Source: Pyricularia pennisetigena (Eukaryota > Ascomycota > Sordariomycetes > Magnaporthales > Pyriculariaceae). From it: DNA of 64,000 bases. Of this stretch, positions 51,205 through 61,588 are shown one piece after another. Position numbers and translations under genes: made by a program. The stretch is taken from contig NW_021940926.1 of assembly GCF_004337985.1 (NCBI RefSeq), positions 1 through 64,000 of the forward strand. The letters run 5' to 3'. Under the pieces are notes generated by a model. It was not told the DNA's origin and searched no databases. It saw only the letters and a list, made by a program, of their open reading frames with translations. How positions within the stretch are numbered: the first letter of the stretch is position 1; every line of letters begins with the position of its first letter.

Positions 51205-52734
51205 GATGTAAATGATGATTTAAAATTACCAAAATTGGTTAGTAGAAATGAGGTTGGTAAATGCGTCGAGCTGTTGTACCAACATGAGCTCTTCAAGAGG
51301 GATATAAGAAGAGTATTTATTCCCAGCTATTTCAGTGGAACGATTTTTCTGAACAAGGGTAAACTGGTGTGTAACTGTAAATAAGTCTATGCCATTAAAA
51401 TAATATACCAGTTTGCGCAAATTCTTATGCAAACCGATTTATTTTTAGTTGAATGTTAAATTTGAATGAGAACAAACCTGTCCGACTCGTTAAAAACAGG
51501 ACTATCACTAGTCAGTTTACACTCTTATTATAATGAAAAGGTGCAGTTTATTTGAAATCCCATAAATAATCGAAGAACTAGCATTGAGTCCCTGTTAAAT
51601 TTCCCATTTAAAGTTGATAACCGCAGTAAAAACAACCCTACGGAACCCACCTACAGCGTACGATAGCCAGTACGGCGCACTACGAATAATCTCGCTTTTT
51701 TCACCAAAAATAACTGCATTAGGATTTTGGCTTCCGCATATTTTTATTACCGTATTTGTAAAGCCATTCGCATACACTTTAGAAATGGCTTAAAGCGACT
51801 ATGGGACAGCAGGCTTAATGTGTAAGTCGATTTTAATCCCTTGAAAGCTTATTGCTTACAAATAACCTTTTAAACTGCCCGGTAATTATTATGCAGCTAA
51901 TTGTACCACATATTATTACTTTGAATTATAATTGTTTTAAATGCTTCGACTGGTGAGAGGTTTTTTATAGGTGTAAAAAGAGATAATGTCTGTAAAGAAG
52001 CAAATTGTGGGAATTCAGTTGAAAACCACAAATTATTATTACACGTATAAATTGCCCTCTTGAATTTCCGTTCTTATTTGTGATTTTAAACTTCTATTAC
52101 CAAAATTAAACCGAAAGTGAATATTGCCTAGACGTGTGGCGTAATTGCCAAACCCATTTTTGGTCCCCTCGGGTAATATTACCCCACTTATAAACCGGCA
52201 ACATTTGGCTTAATTCCGGACCTTTTAAAATTTTGGTTAACTTGAAATTTGGCTATTATATTAATAAAAATTCAAATTCACAATAAATTCTTGTTACGAT
52301 CAAGGTATCGGGTAACCTGTTCTTATGGTAAAGTACAGTGGGTTAAAGCAATTGAGCGTTTGATTGGGTAACTGGGGGTTCTCAAGAACTGGGGGTGAAA
52401 TTATAATCGTTTTCAAGTAAATATTAAAGTTAACTAAAATTTGATTGCTGCTAAGCAATCCTAGAATCGAATCTATTTACATGGTAATAAACGTGTTTTA
52501 TATAGGCTATGTCCTGGTCGTGATATATTTGATATATGGGATATGTTGGTGAGCAGTTATATCACCCTTATCGCTTGCTATAGGTGCTATATGGTGTTTG
52601 GCACCTATCGGTTATAGCACCTTTCCTAGGTCACGTGATGTCACGTGTACCTTCTCTTATGTAATCCTGTTCCTGCCGGTCGCTGGTTTCTCTGGGCGAA
52701 TGTCGTTAAGAGGGGTGAGGCCCCACCTGGCCTC
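51205..52734. other. AT-rich region, nothing recognised
   Basis: Highly AT-rich from about 51420 to 52600, without coding structure. Probably RIP-degraded repeats. 52565-52734 is less AT-rich and unassigned. Confidence 0.5.
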
Positions 52735-52942
52735 TGTAAGGATCAGGCCCCTAGACCTACCCTCAGAATCACGACTCGGCTCCACACCGAGCCAGGGATC
52801 GGACAAGGATCCACTACCTCCGGATTTAAACGCGTCTTTTGAGCGCGTCGTCGATTGTAATTTCTCTCTTCTCTTCAATTTAAAATTTTCGTCGATAGCG
52901 CCTAATATATTGAGGTTTTCCAATGTATGCCTGGCCGTGATA
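52735..52942 (+). repeat. Solo LTR, family 1, RIP-altered
   Basis: 208 bp reading TGTAAGG to GCCGTGATA. Compared with the standard copy, changes are G-to-A or C-to-T (e.g. CTTCAATTTAAAATT for CTTCAGTTTAGAATT). No matching flanks. Confidence 0.85.
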
Positions 52943-53103
52943 ATATTGGTAAAGTTTAAACGGGTTATATTCCGACAATTACCACTTGCAAAAGCAATTT
53001 AAATAATAAATAACCGATTAAATTTCCTTAAAAAAGGTATTGTAAAACCTATTTTAAAAACTTGCAACAAAATAACCTCCCTGCCGGTTCGAGTTGTAAT
53101 GTT

Positions 53104-53296
53104 TGTTACGGCCAGGGTAAATATAGCACGGAAGCTAGTTTATTGGCGCCTATCGACGAAAATTCTACTTTAAACAAAAAAAAGGAAACAAACAAAATTC
53201 TAAATTTGACGCGACGTCGATAAAGGTATTACCCTGGTGGGTCGTTGGTCCAGGGTCAGGGTTAGGGTCTGGTAATCTTATGGTCCAAATATTACA
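53104..53296 (-). repeat. Solo LTR, family 2, RIP-altered
   Basis: 193 bp, inverted, with TGTTACGG for TGTCACGG and AATATTACA for AATGTCACA; nearly all differences are transitions. It lies 4 bp from the gypsy 5' LTR. Confidence 0.85.
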
Positions 53297-53300
53297 TTTA

Positions 53301-53508
53301 TGTGAGGATCAGGCCCCTAGACCTACCCTCAGAATCACGACTCGGCTCCACACCGAGCCAGGGATCGGACAAGGATCCACTACCTCCGGATTTAAGCGCG
53401 TCTCTTGAGCGCGTCGTCGATTGTAATTTCTCTCTTCTCTTCAGTTTAGAATTTTCGTCGATAGCGCCTAATACACTGAGGTTCTCCAATGTATGCCTGG
53501 CCGTGACA
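53301..53508 (+). repeat. 5' LTR of the gypsy element
   Basis: 208 bp, TGTGAGG to GTGACA. By the self-priming match, R would start at 53443 (AGTTTAGAATT). U3 differs strongly from that of the 3' LTR. Confidence 0.9.
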
Positions 53509-53509
53509 T

Positions 53510-53520
53510 AATTCTAAACT
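53510..53520 (+). promoter_or_regulatory. Self-priming primer-binding site
   Basis: AATTCTAAACT, one base after the 5' LTR, is the exact reverse complement of AGTTTAGAATT at 53443-53453 inside the LTR. This matches the Tf1-type mechanism, in which the first 11 nt of the mRNA fold back and prime cDNA synthesis, and predicts transcription start at 53443. No tRNA-like PBS (TGG start) is present. Confidence 0.75.
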
Positions 53521-53640
53521 CACTACGATTTGCTGGTGAAGCAATTAAAATATATCGTTCAATCCCTTCATTCAATCGTTCACTACGTCGGCTGTGCACG
53601 ACGGTAAACTAGGCCACAAAAGACACCATTCGCGAAATCA

Positions 53641-55188
53641 ATGTCGCCGCGTAAGAATTACGGCCCACCGATTCGCCAATCCCAACGCGTGACAAACGCA
53701 AACTCAGCAAAGCCAGATAATTTGGCTTCAGGCACTGCTACTCCCAACACCGAAGGTTCGGATCAAAACGGAGAGATTACAGTTGCCCCAGTGAGCCCAG
53801 AGCCAGTAGAGCCCGCTCCTACCAGCGCCAACACAGAGCCTGAAGAGCCCGTTGAGCCCCAATACGACACAGAGCAAGATCAGCCAGTCGACAGCATCGA
53901 AGTTGACGGATCGTACGAGTACGAGTCAGTTTCCGAACACTTAGGAGAGGCGCGAAGCCCTCCCCATCAACCTTCTGCCAAGACGTCAGACGGCAGGAAC
54001 GAAATTCCGAAATTTCCAAGCAGAGCGCCCTCGCCTGCCGCCCAAATGAGAAGCGAAATGGCAAACGAAAGCGAAAACACAACCGGCCAGGCCACCATCA
54101 CTCAATCGCATTTGCAAGACCTCTTGGCTACTATTGCCCAACTGAAGGACCAGTTGGCCACCCAAAACAACTCCACCAGTAATGGAGCCCGTGGGGTTAC
54201 ACCCTTTAACAGCGCCTTCGGTGGGACCGATTTTAAACCTGTTGGATTTGCCGCCCATGATGCCTTTAGGCCCTACGGAAATGGCCAAATTAGCGTTAAC
54301 CCCGGGTATGATAGAAAGGCCCGCAAGACCGGCGTTGACCCCGGATCTTTCGAGGGTAAGGACGACACCTTCGACACGTGGATCATCCAAGTCGCCGATA
54401 TGATGGAAGAAGATGAAAGCACTTACAAGACCGAACGTAGCCGTATGGCAGCCCTTTTTTCGTTAACAAAAGGACCGCCTAACGACCTATTGCGTAGCCG
54501 TTACGCCTCGAAAGAAAACCCTTTTAGCGGTGTTGCCGAGATGGTCGCAACTTTAGCTGCGGTGTACCACGACGATAACCAAGGCACTAAAGCACGCCGA
54601 GAACTGGCTGAAATGATGTTTGACCCAGCAGACAAAACTATGGACATCCATGTTTTTGTTGGCAAAGTTAACACTTTGGCGGACCGCGCCAACATTCTCA
54701 AATCAGAGCGTAAAACCCTACTATACGAACATATTCCGGCAAAATTGAACACCCAGCTTTTCGACGACGCTAAAAATCCGGATATATCGTACGAGTCTTT
54801 CGTGAACAAAGTCGCCAACGCTGCACTGGCTAATCAGCGCGCCTACGAGGAAAACCTTAAAAGGAAACAGGCTAAAAAGGGGCGCCAATCGCCCGAGCCT
54901 CGTCGTCGCCGTTCCCGCGATTACGAACACAGGAGAGAGGTTAAAACAGCGACTCCCACACCCGTTAAGGAAGTAGTCACTTTTTCCGACAAGGAAAGGA
55001 GCGCTCTTTTGGACGCAGGTCTTTGTTTTCTATGTAAGAAGGCCGGCCACCAATCCCGTCACTGCCCCGATCGCAAAATTATCGCCAATATGTTACAGGC
55101 TCTGGACCATGGGGATTCGTATTCGCAGCCTGACAATTCGATTCGCAACTCGTCGTCGACTTCCTCGTCTGATTCGGAAAACTGCTAA
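53641..55188 (+). CDS. Gag of the gypsy element
   Basis: 515 codons from MSPRKNYGPPIRQSQRV. The N-terminal third is acidic, Pro/Glu/Ser-rich and likely disordered. The middle (FEGKDDTFDTWIIQVADMM to NAALANQRAYEENLKRK) is the retrotransposon gag capsid domain, with a coiled-coil-prone stretch near 150-175. A basic region and a CCHC knuckle, C462-x2-C465-x4-H470-x4-C475 (CFLCKKAGHQSRHC), bind RNA. The Ser-rich tail ends at TAA 55186. It assembles the particle in which reverse transcription occurs. The last codons contain the slippery heptamer for -1 frameshifting into pol. Intact. Confidence 0.95.
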   Translation: MSPRKNYGPPIRQSQRVTNANSAKPDNLASGTATPNTEGSDQNGEITVAPVSPEPVEPAPTSANTEPEEPVEPQYDTEQDQPVDSIEVDGSYEYESVSEHLGEARSPPHQPSAKTSDGRNEIPKFPSRAPSPAAQMRSEMANESENTTGQATITQSHLQDLLATIAQLKDQLATQNNSTSNGARGVTPFNSAFGGTDFKPVGFAAHDAFRPYGNGQISVNPGYDRKARKTGVDPGSFEGKDDTFDTWIIQVADMMEEDESTYKTERSRMAALFSLTKGPPNDLLRSRYASKENPFSGVAEMVATLAAVYHDDNQGTKARRELAEMMFDPADKTMDIHVFVGKVNTLADRANILKSERKTLLYEHIPAKLNTQLFDDAKNPDISYESFVNKVANAALANQRAYEENLKRKQAKKGRQSPEPRRRRSRDYEHRREVKTATPTPVKEVVTFSDKERSALLDAGLCFLCKKAGHQSRHCPDRKIIANMLQALDHGDSYSQPDNSIRNSSSTSSSDSENC

Positions 55189-55214
55189 GGCTGCCGGAAG
55201 TCTCCTCGGCAGTC
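55176..55214 (+). promoter_or_regulatory. Programmed -1 frameshift signal between gag and pol
   Basis: G-GAA-AAC at 55176-55182 is aligned with the gag codons as X-XXY-YYZ. A 6-nt spacer (TGC TAA) follows, then an 8-bp stem GGCTGCCG/CGGCAGTC (55189-55196 with 55207-55214, one G-T pair) around a 10-nt loop. Slipping back one base enters the pol frame, which is open from there to the pol ATG at 55218. Geometry and direction fit; function is inferred. Confidence 0.7.
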
Positions 55215-55217
55215 TGC

Positions 55218-58200
55218 ATGCCTCAGATAGCTAAAATCGATAGATCACCTAAATTAAACACCTTTCTTGCTCCCATTCAATTGCAAGACAAAGGTCGTGG
55301 TCTCAACGCCCAAGCTCTCTGTGACACCGGAGCAGATGTGTACTTATCCATCCGACCGAGCCTCGCGAAAAAGGTCGCCCAACGTTTAGAGCTACCTATC
55401 AAAAAGCTCCCCAAACCTTTGGACTTTGGAGATTTTAACAGGAAGGTCACCGCAAGAGCCACCGAATACCTTCGGCTCACTTTGCAAATCGACGGACGAC
55501 AATTCCCACGGCAGAAATTCATCCTCCTTGAAACGGCCCACGATGTGTTTATCGGACAAGAATGGTGGACGAAGCATCGAGTAGGCTTATTCCCAGCTAC
55601 CCGCAGCTTCGTTTGGCCCAACGACCTGCCCGCCATGGCCCAATACTCACCCGCAATCGTTGTACAACGTTCGAATCCGCCTCTGGACCTTGAGGCCCAA
55701 GCTGACGCAGTCCGCCGGGACCGCAAGATGGAACAAGAAGACCGTCGCATCCAGGTCCACAAGATACTTCGAAGCCCTAAACGCCAACACGAAAACCAGG
55801 CTCAGATCGCAGAAATTAACGCCTTCCCGACTATCCCAAAGACCGTTTCTAACAAAGGCCTGCCAGCTAATATTTGTGCCCTCCTTAACGACCCTCGTCA
55901 AGATCGATGGAAACGATCCCCGTTACCCACGGAGCCTATACCGTTGGTACCAGTAAACGATACGCCTACGACCAGCCTGAATGCGGTATCAGCCCTGCAG
56001 TGGAACAAGACTCACGATGGACGTCCCATTCCATTCCCTGCAGACGAAGACCCGGAGCACATCGCGCAAGTACGAGCCAAGTTACCCAAAGCACTTGCCC
56101 ACCTTGAGGGTTTCTTTTCCAAAAAGGCGTCGACGATTCTCCCGCCTAGCCGACCCGGCTTCGACGTGGTTTTGGAACTCGAGAAACCTTTGGAGGGGAG
56201 GCCAGCCCGCTATTCGACCCCTTTCGCGATGATGGAGTTGGAAAAAGAAACCATCGACGAACTTCTGAGGATCGATTTCATTGAACGGACCATGGAGGAG
56301 ACCGCAGCTTCAACTTTGTTCGTTCCTAAACCACAATCGAAGGAGCAACGTTTTTGTGTGGATTACCGATGGGTAAACAAATTCATCAAAGGACGACAAG
56401 TACTTGCCCCCGACGTGGCCGGGACGTTGAGCAGATGTGGAAAAGCCCGGAGGATGACCAAGATCGACATTATTCGAGCTTTTAACAGATTGCTAATGGA
56501 TCCGAAGTCACGGTATTTAACGGCGTTCAAAACGCGACAAGGCACATTTCAGTGGAAGGTCCTACCCTTTGGACTGAAGGTCGGACCCGCCTGGTTCCAA
56601 GCTTTTATCAACGCTCAGCTTAATGAACTGCTGGACGCTTTCGCGAGCGCCTACGCAGACGACGTGTTGATTTATACCGAGGATAAATCGGAGCAAGTCC
56701 ATTTTGAGCAAACCGAGGAGGTTATTTACAGGCTGCACAAAGCCGGACTCCAAGGCGATATCAAAAAGTCAAGTTTCGGCGTTTTCGAAATCGAGTACCT
56801 GGGTTTACTTCTAGAGATCGGTAAAGGTATCCGCATCGACCCCAAAAAGGTCGAAGCCATCACCAGCTGGCAATGGGACGACGTCACCTCCGTTTCCGCA
56901 GTACGATCCTTCCTAGGCTTATGCAATTTCGTTCGGACGTTCTGCCATCACGCCAGCGAACAAGCAGAACCTCTGACCCGATTATTGAAAAAGGGAGTCC
57001 CGTTCGAAAGAGGCCCCGAGCAGAAATCTGCCTTTGAAGCGCTGAAACAACTGGTGGTCACCGCCCCCGTGATGAGTTTCTTCAAACCCGGTATGCCTGT
57101 CAGGATGGACACCGACGCCAGTGGCAGGGCCACCGCCGGTGTCGTGTGGCAGCAACAGGACGATGGCAGCTGGAAGCCAATCGGCTATTCGTCCAAAACC
57201 ATGTCCCCTGCTGAACAAAACTATCCGATTCAGGACCAGGAGCTATTAGCTGTGATTAATACGCTAAAGGACTTCGAACCAGCCCTGTTGGGTACCAAGT
57301 TCTGTGTTTTCACCGATCACCAGGCCCTAATTTATTGGTCGACCAAGAAACTTTTGTCCGCTCGCCAGATACGATGGGCTGACTACCTGGCCAACTTCGA
57401 CATCACCTTTAAATACCGTCCCGGCAAGGATAATGTGGCAGCCGATGCCCTTTCGCGCAAAACCATCGACAACCCTACGGTCAAGGCCCGAGCTGTGTTA
57501 GACCGCACCATTGCACTAATCCCTCCAGAAAAGATCGACTCCCGACCCGGCGAACCTCTTCCAACCATTAGCAACTTGGAACCCTCCGCACCGCAGGGAG
57601 CTGACCTGGTGGCCCTTATCCTGGAAGAAAACCTGAAACAGAACCTAGGTCACCACGACAATTTGTTAACGGTACCCGAGACTACCCAGGATGGCAAAAT
57701 CTTCTTAAGAACGGCTCTCATCCGCGAAGCTCATGAGCCCAAGATCTTCGGCCATGGAGGCCAGAATAAAACCCTCAGCCGCCTGAAAAAGGACTATTGG
57801 TGGCCCGACCGAAATCGAGACGTCAAACGCTACATTAAGAATTGTCGCGAATGTCAACGCAACAAGGTACGACATGATAAGACGCCTGGGCTGTTGCACC
57901 CACTGGAGATCCCTAGACGGTGTTGGCAGCACGTAATGGTAGACGGCAAAGATATGCCCAAGGATAAAGAAGGCTATAATTACGTCTGGGTCTTCATCTG
58001 CCGATTGACCAAACTTTTGGCCACCCTACCGGGAAAAAAGACGGACACCGCGGAGACCTTGGCCATGCGGTATTATCAGACCGTGTACCGTTGGAAAGGC
58101 GTCCCCGATTTATGGCTTTCCGACAACGCCGGACCGTTTATATCCGAGTTCCTAAACACTCTAAACGAGTTGACAGGAACAAAGCATAAACATGGAAGCG

Positions 58201-59135
58201 CCCGCCACCCTCAAAGTCAGGGCAGCGTCGAAATTACCAACGCTGAATTGGATCAGAAAATGCGCTTTTATGTAGACAAATACCAAACGAATTGGCGACG
58301 GCATATCCCCGCTTTCGACTTCGGCCACAACTCGTCCGTTCACGCCTCTATTGGCATGGCACCGATCGAAGCAGAAACAGGAGCTCGCCCTAGAGACCCG
58401 CTCTCTCTACCTTTACCCGAAGAAGACCTGGAGACCGGTCAGCAACAAAAGGCGCTGGAAATGGTCCGCCAAGCCCGGCAAGCTCAGGAACTGGCCCGCA
58501 ACAACGGACTCGGAGCGCAGATAGAGCAACAGAGGCAGGCTAATAAGAAGCGGCGACCGGTCGACTTTACGGTGGGAGATGCGGTTTACGTTAGCAAAAA
58601 GGGTTTTTCCACCGAAGCTCCTACGACCAAGTTGGACTCGCAAAATGCAGGACCATGGACGATTCTCGAGGAAAAGGGCCACAGCTTCGTTCTCGACACC
58701 CCTGCCTGGTATAAAGGTAGTAAGCTGTTCCACGCCAGCCGACTGCGCAAGGCAGCAACGGATCCATTACCTCAGCAGTATCAAAAGCCGGAACCACCGG
58801 TCGAAATTAACGGAGAACCGGAGTGGGAGGTGGAGCAAGTGTTGGCCTCGCGACTATTCGGACGAAAAAAGACGTTGCAATATCAGGTATCGTGGGTCGG
58901 ACTCGACCCTGATGAGACATGGTATGAGGCCCGCGACTTGAAAAATTCACCAGTACTGCTGGATACCTTTCACAGGGAGTACCCGGACGCAGCAGGACCT
59001 CGGGTAAATTTGCAACAATGGATCAGGAGCGCAGCAGAGGATGTTTTTGCGGAGGACGGACCCGAGGACAATGTTGCCGAGCATGATGTGAAAAAGACAC
59101 GAGAGCGGCGGAAGGCCCCGAGGAGACACACGTGA
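55218..59135 (+). CDS. Pol of the gypsy element: protease, RT, RNase H, integrase, chromodomain
   Basis: 1305 codons from ATG 55218, in the -1 frame relative to gag. The aspartic protease has DTGA at 36-39. The reverse transcriptase has YADD at 479-482. RNase H starts at MDTDASG (D631, D633) with FTDHQAL near 698. Integrase has an HHCC-type zinc region (EAHEPKIFGHGGQNK to CRECQRNK, about 835-885) and catalytic D909, D969 and E1005, an exact D-35-E spacing. A GPY/F-like module (AGPWTILEEKG) precedes a chromodomain (about 1202-1256, EWEVEQVLASRLFGRKK and VSWVGLDPDETWYEARDL). Chromodomains target integration to particular histone marks. All catalytic residues are present; intact. Confidence 0.97.
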   Translation: MPQIAKIDRSPKLNTFLAPIQLQDKGRGLNAQALCDTGADVYLSIRPSLAKKVAQRLELPIKKLPKPLDFGDFNRKVTARATEYLRLTLQIDGRQFPRQKFILLETAHDVFIGQEWWTKHRVGLFPATRSFVWPNDLPAMAQYSPAIVVQRSNPPLDLEAQADAVRRDRKMEQEDRRIQVHKILRSPKRQHENQAQIAEINAFPTIPKTVSNKGLPANICALLNDPRQDRWKRSPLPTEPIPLVPVNDTPTTSLNAVSALQWNKTHDGRPIPFPADEDPEHIAQVRAKLPKALAHLEGFFSKKASTILPPSRPGFDVVLELEKPLEGRPARYSTPFAMMELEKETIDELLRIDFIERTMEETAASTLFVPKPQSKEQRFCVDYRWVNKFIKGRQVLAPDVAGTLSRCGKARRMTKIDIIRAFNRLLMDPKSRYLTAFKTRQGTFQWKVLPFGLKVGPAWFQAFINAQLNELLDAFASAYADDVLIYTEDKSEQVHFEQTEEVIYRLHKAGLQGDIKKSSFGVFEIEYLGLLLEIGKGIRIDPKKVEAITSWQWDDVTSVSAVRSFLGLCNFVRTFCHHASEQAEPLTRLLKKGVPFERGPEQKSAFEALKQLVVTAPVMSFFKPGMPVRMDTDASGRATAGVVWQQQDDGSWKPIGYSSKTMSPAEQNYPIQDQELLAVINTLKDFEPALLGTKFCVFTDHQALIYWSTKKLLSARQIRWADYLANFDITFKYRPGKDNVAADALSRKTIDNPTVKARAVLDRTIALIPPEKIDSRPGEPLPTISNLEPSAPQGADLVALILEENLKQNLGHHDNLLTVPETTQDGKIFLRTALIREAHEPKIFGHGGQNKTLSRLKKDYWWPDRNRDVKRYIKNCRECQRNKVRHDKTPGLLHPLEIPRRCWQHVMVDGKDMPKDKEGYNYVWVFICRLTKLLATLPGKKTDTAETLAMRYYQTVYRWKGVPDLWLSDNAGPFISEFLNTLNELTGTKHKHGSARHPQSQGSVEITNAELDQKMRFYVDKYQTNWRRHIPAFDFGHNSSVHASIGMAPIEAETGARPRDPLSLPLPEEDLETGQQQKALEMVRQARQAQELARNNGLGAQIEQQRQANKKRRPVDFTVGDAVYVSKKGFSTEAPTTKLDSQNAGPWTILEEKGHSFVLDTPAWYKGSKLFHASRLRKAATDPLPQQYQKPEPPVEINGEPEWEVEQVLASRLFGRKKTLQYQVSWVGLDPDETWYEARDLKNSPVLLDTFHREYPDAAGPRVNLQQWIRSAAEDVFAEDGPEDNVAEHDVKKTRERRKAPRRHT

Positions 59136-59186
59136 CAAACTCAAGACCCTGACCGCCTGCGTCGATCAGGCCTTGGAGGGGGGTAA

Positions 59187-59401
59187 TGTGAGGATTAGGC
59201 CACCAGACCCACCCTCAGAATCACCACTCCACTCACCAGCCACACTAGGCCCAGGGCGTGCAAAGGGTCCACTCACCCCGGATTTAAAACGCGTCTCTCC
59301 AGCGCGCCGTCAATTGTAATTTCTCTCTTCTCTTCAGTTTAGAATTTTCGTCGATAGCGCCTAATACACTGAGGTTCTCCAATGTATGCCTGGCCGTGAC
59401 A
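59187..59401 (+). repeat. 3' LTR of the gypsy element, different U3
   Basis: 215 bp. From about ATTGTAATTTCTCTC onward it is identical to the 5' LTR, but the preceding U3 differs by many substitutions and indels (e.g. CACCACTCCACTCACCAG in place of CACGACTCGGCTCCACAC). Preceded by the purine tract GGAGGGGGGTAA. Confidence 0.9.
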
Positions 59402-59577
59402 TTGAAAAACTTTCGTGGATTTTTTTTCTGAATTTAGGCGGAGGGGTCAATCCACGAAATTCCTTTGAAAACTGCATCGGGTTAAATATTTCGTCGGCCT
59501 GATCAGATTTCGAGGATTTAACCTTGGCCCAAAAAAGACAGATGAGCTAAAAAACCACTTATGTAAGCGATAATCAG
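59402..59577. other. Short spacer between LTRs
   Basis: No gene. It ends with ATCAG (59573-59577), the target duplication of the following solo LTR. Confidence 0.5.
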
Positions 59578-59785
59578 TGTGAGGATCAGGCCCCTAGACC
59601 TACCCTCAGAATCACGACTCGGCTCCACACCGAGCCAGGGATCGGACAAGGATCCACTACCTCCGGATTTAAGCGCGTCTCTTGAGCGCGTCGTCGATTG
59701 TAATTTCTCTCTTCTCTTCAGTTTAGAATTTTCGTCGATAGCGCCTAATACACTGAGGTTCTCCAATGTATGCCTGGCCGTGACA
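59578..59785 (+). repeat. Solo LTR, family 1, ATCAG target duplication
   Basis: 208 bp, standard form matching 53301-53508, with ATCAG on both sides (59573-59577 and 59786-59790). Confidence 0.92.
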
Positions 59786-59879
59786 ATCAGCTAGGTTATT
59801 ACAATATATGTTTCATACTTGTACTACCAAGCCTTCCAGTCTTTCCCCTTCCGTACACGCAACAAAAATTTTTTCATCC

Positions 59880-61588
59880 TCCACCATTCATGGGTCAGAC
59901 CCACTTTTGCTAGCGATTCACACCCAAACACACCAATAAGCTTAACAGCTGAAGAATTTTCGCCCTCCGGGCGCCGGTCGTCATGGCCTCACCAGAGGTC
60001 TCAAACCGCCGCGCGCGCCCGCAGAGCACGCCGCAGGGCCGGGCCGAGCCGGAACACGTATCTAAAACCGCCCCAACAGCCTCCATCCTCAGGGATGCCG
60101 GGTTACCGTCAGCAAAGGTCGCGATGGAACACCATCGGCTAAAATACGCATTTCGACTACGGTTGACGGACAAACTGCATCCGCTAAACAGGCGACAGTT
60201 TAGACATTTAGTGGAACGGGGCCGCAATGCCGGCCATCTCCAATCACGGGCTTCGAAACTGCTCGACGCCGAAATGGTATTCTCGCCGCTAATTCCCACT
60301 CAGCTGTCACCACCCCGGTACACCCCCGGATCCCGCAAAGACCCAACAGGAGGGAAAAGTAAGAGGGAAGCAGCCAATAATTTCCAAAGGTGGATAAGGC
60401 AGCTCGGGCCTAACGACATAACAGTGTTTAGCGATGGCTCCGAACAGTTTGATCCAAACCAAGGCCACCTGGTGGGATAAGGGTTTATCGTGTACCGCAA
60501 AGGCGAGATAACCGCCCAAGGCTCAGCAGCTTTGGGCGGGCCATGCCACGTTTTTGACGCCGAAACGGTCGGGGCACTGCGCGGCCTCGAGGCAGCCGAC
60601 GCGAACCCAGAAAATACAATATGGGTATATGTGGATAGCGCCTCCGTTATTTGGGGCCTGAGAGGATCCCCGTCGCTGTCCTCGCAATGGACCTATATCC
60701 GATTCCACGAACTCGTGGAGGAACTGAAAAACACAGGCGTCAACTTCCGTATACGACGGTGCCCGGGGCATGAAGGAATCGAAGGGAACGGGAAAGCAGA
60801 CCGCCTAGCAGACGAGGGCGCGAAAGGACCCGCGGACACCGACCCCCGCACGCAAGGCGCGACCGTCAGCGGCATCCGATCCGAACTTCGGAAAGCAGCC
60901 CGAAAGGCCAGCGCGCGATGTTGGCAGGCCAGGAAAACTTCAGAGGCATATGACCGGTGGACATTGGAATATAACCCAACCAAGGAACCAAACGAATTCG
61001 GGTTACCTCGGCGCATTTTGGGGCATTTCCTAGCTATGCGGACAGGATACGGGGACTTTCGAGGCTACCACGACCGGTTTGCTCACCATGGCGCAAAAAC
61101 GCGATGCCCCTGGTGCGATAATTCCACGGCACCAGACCATTTGGTTCACTGCCCACACAGTTTCAAATTATGGAAACAGTGGCCCAACGGCCCGACTCAG
61201 CTGCCAAACGCGCAGACCAGATAAGAGTACCTGTACAAGACACTGGGAAACCCGCGGGCCCTCGAGAGGTTCGCAGCCATTTCTGGCCATTTTACCCTCC
61301 CTCCGCGCTAAAAGCGCATCGAACCTGCCCTAGTGGACACCCCCGCGCGCAACGGTGCGCACGAACAGACGGCGAAAGGCGCCGCAGGCTGGTTTTACCT
61401 CTGCAGTAATATAAGTTGCAGAGCCGCAGCAGGCACCCACCCCTACATCGCCCCGGGCCCGGCCCGTGACGATCGATCCGCTATATAGACTCATGTAGAC
61501 TTAGATAGCGCGCCGTGATGCTCCACGTGCGGCTGCATGCGCGGAAAACCGGCGTTGCCGGCGCTCCGCGCGGCCCGGCGTTCATAGA

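Larger units (their letters stand above)
53301..59401 (+). mobile_element. Ty3/gypsy chromovirus retrotransposon, coding-intact
   Basis: 5' LTR 53301-53508, PBS 53510-53520, gag 53641-55188, frameshift signal 55176-55214, pol 55218-59135, purine tract about 59175-59186, 3' LTR 59187-59401; about 6.1 kb. Pol order is protease, RT, RNase H, integrase, chromodomain, i.e. Metaviridae/chromovirus. No target duplication is visible and the LTR U3 regions differ. Both ORFs are undamaged. Confidence 0.95.
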
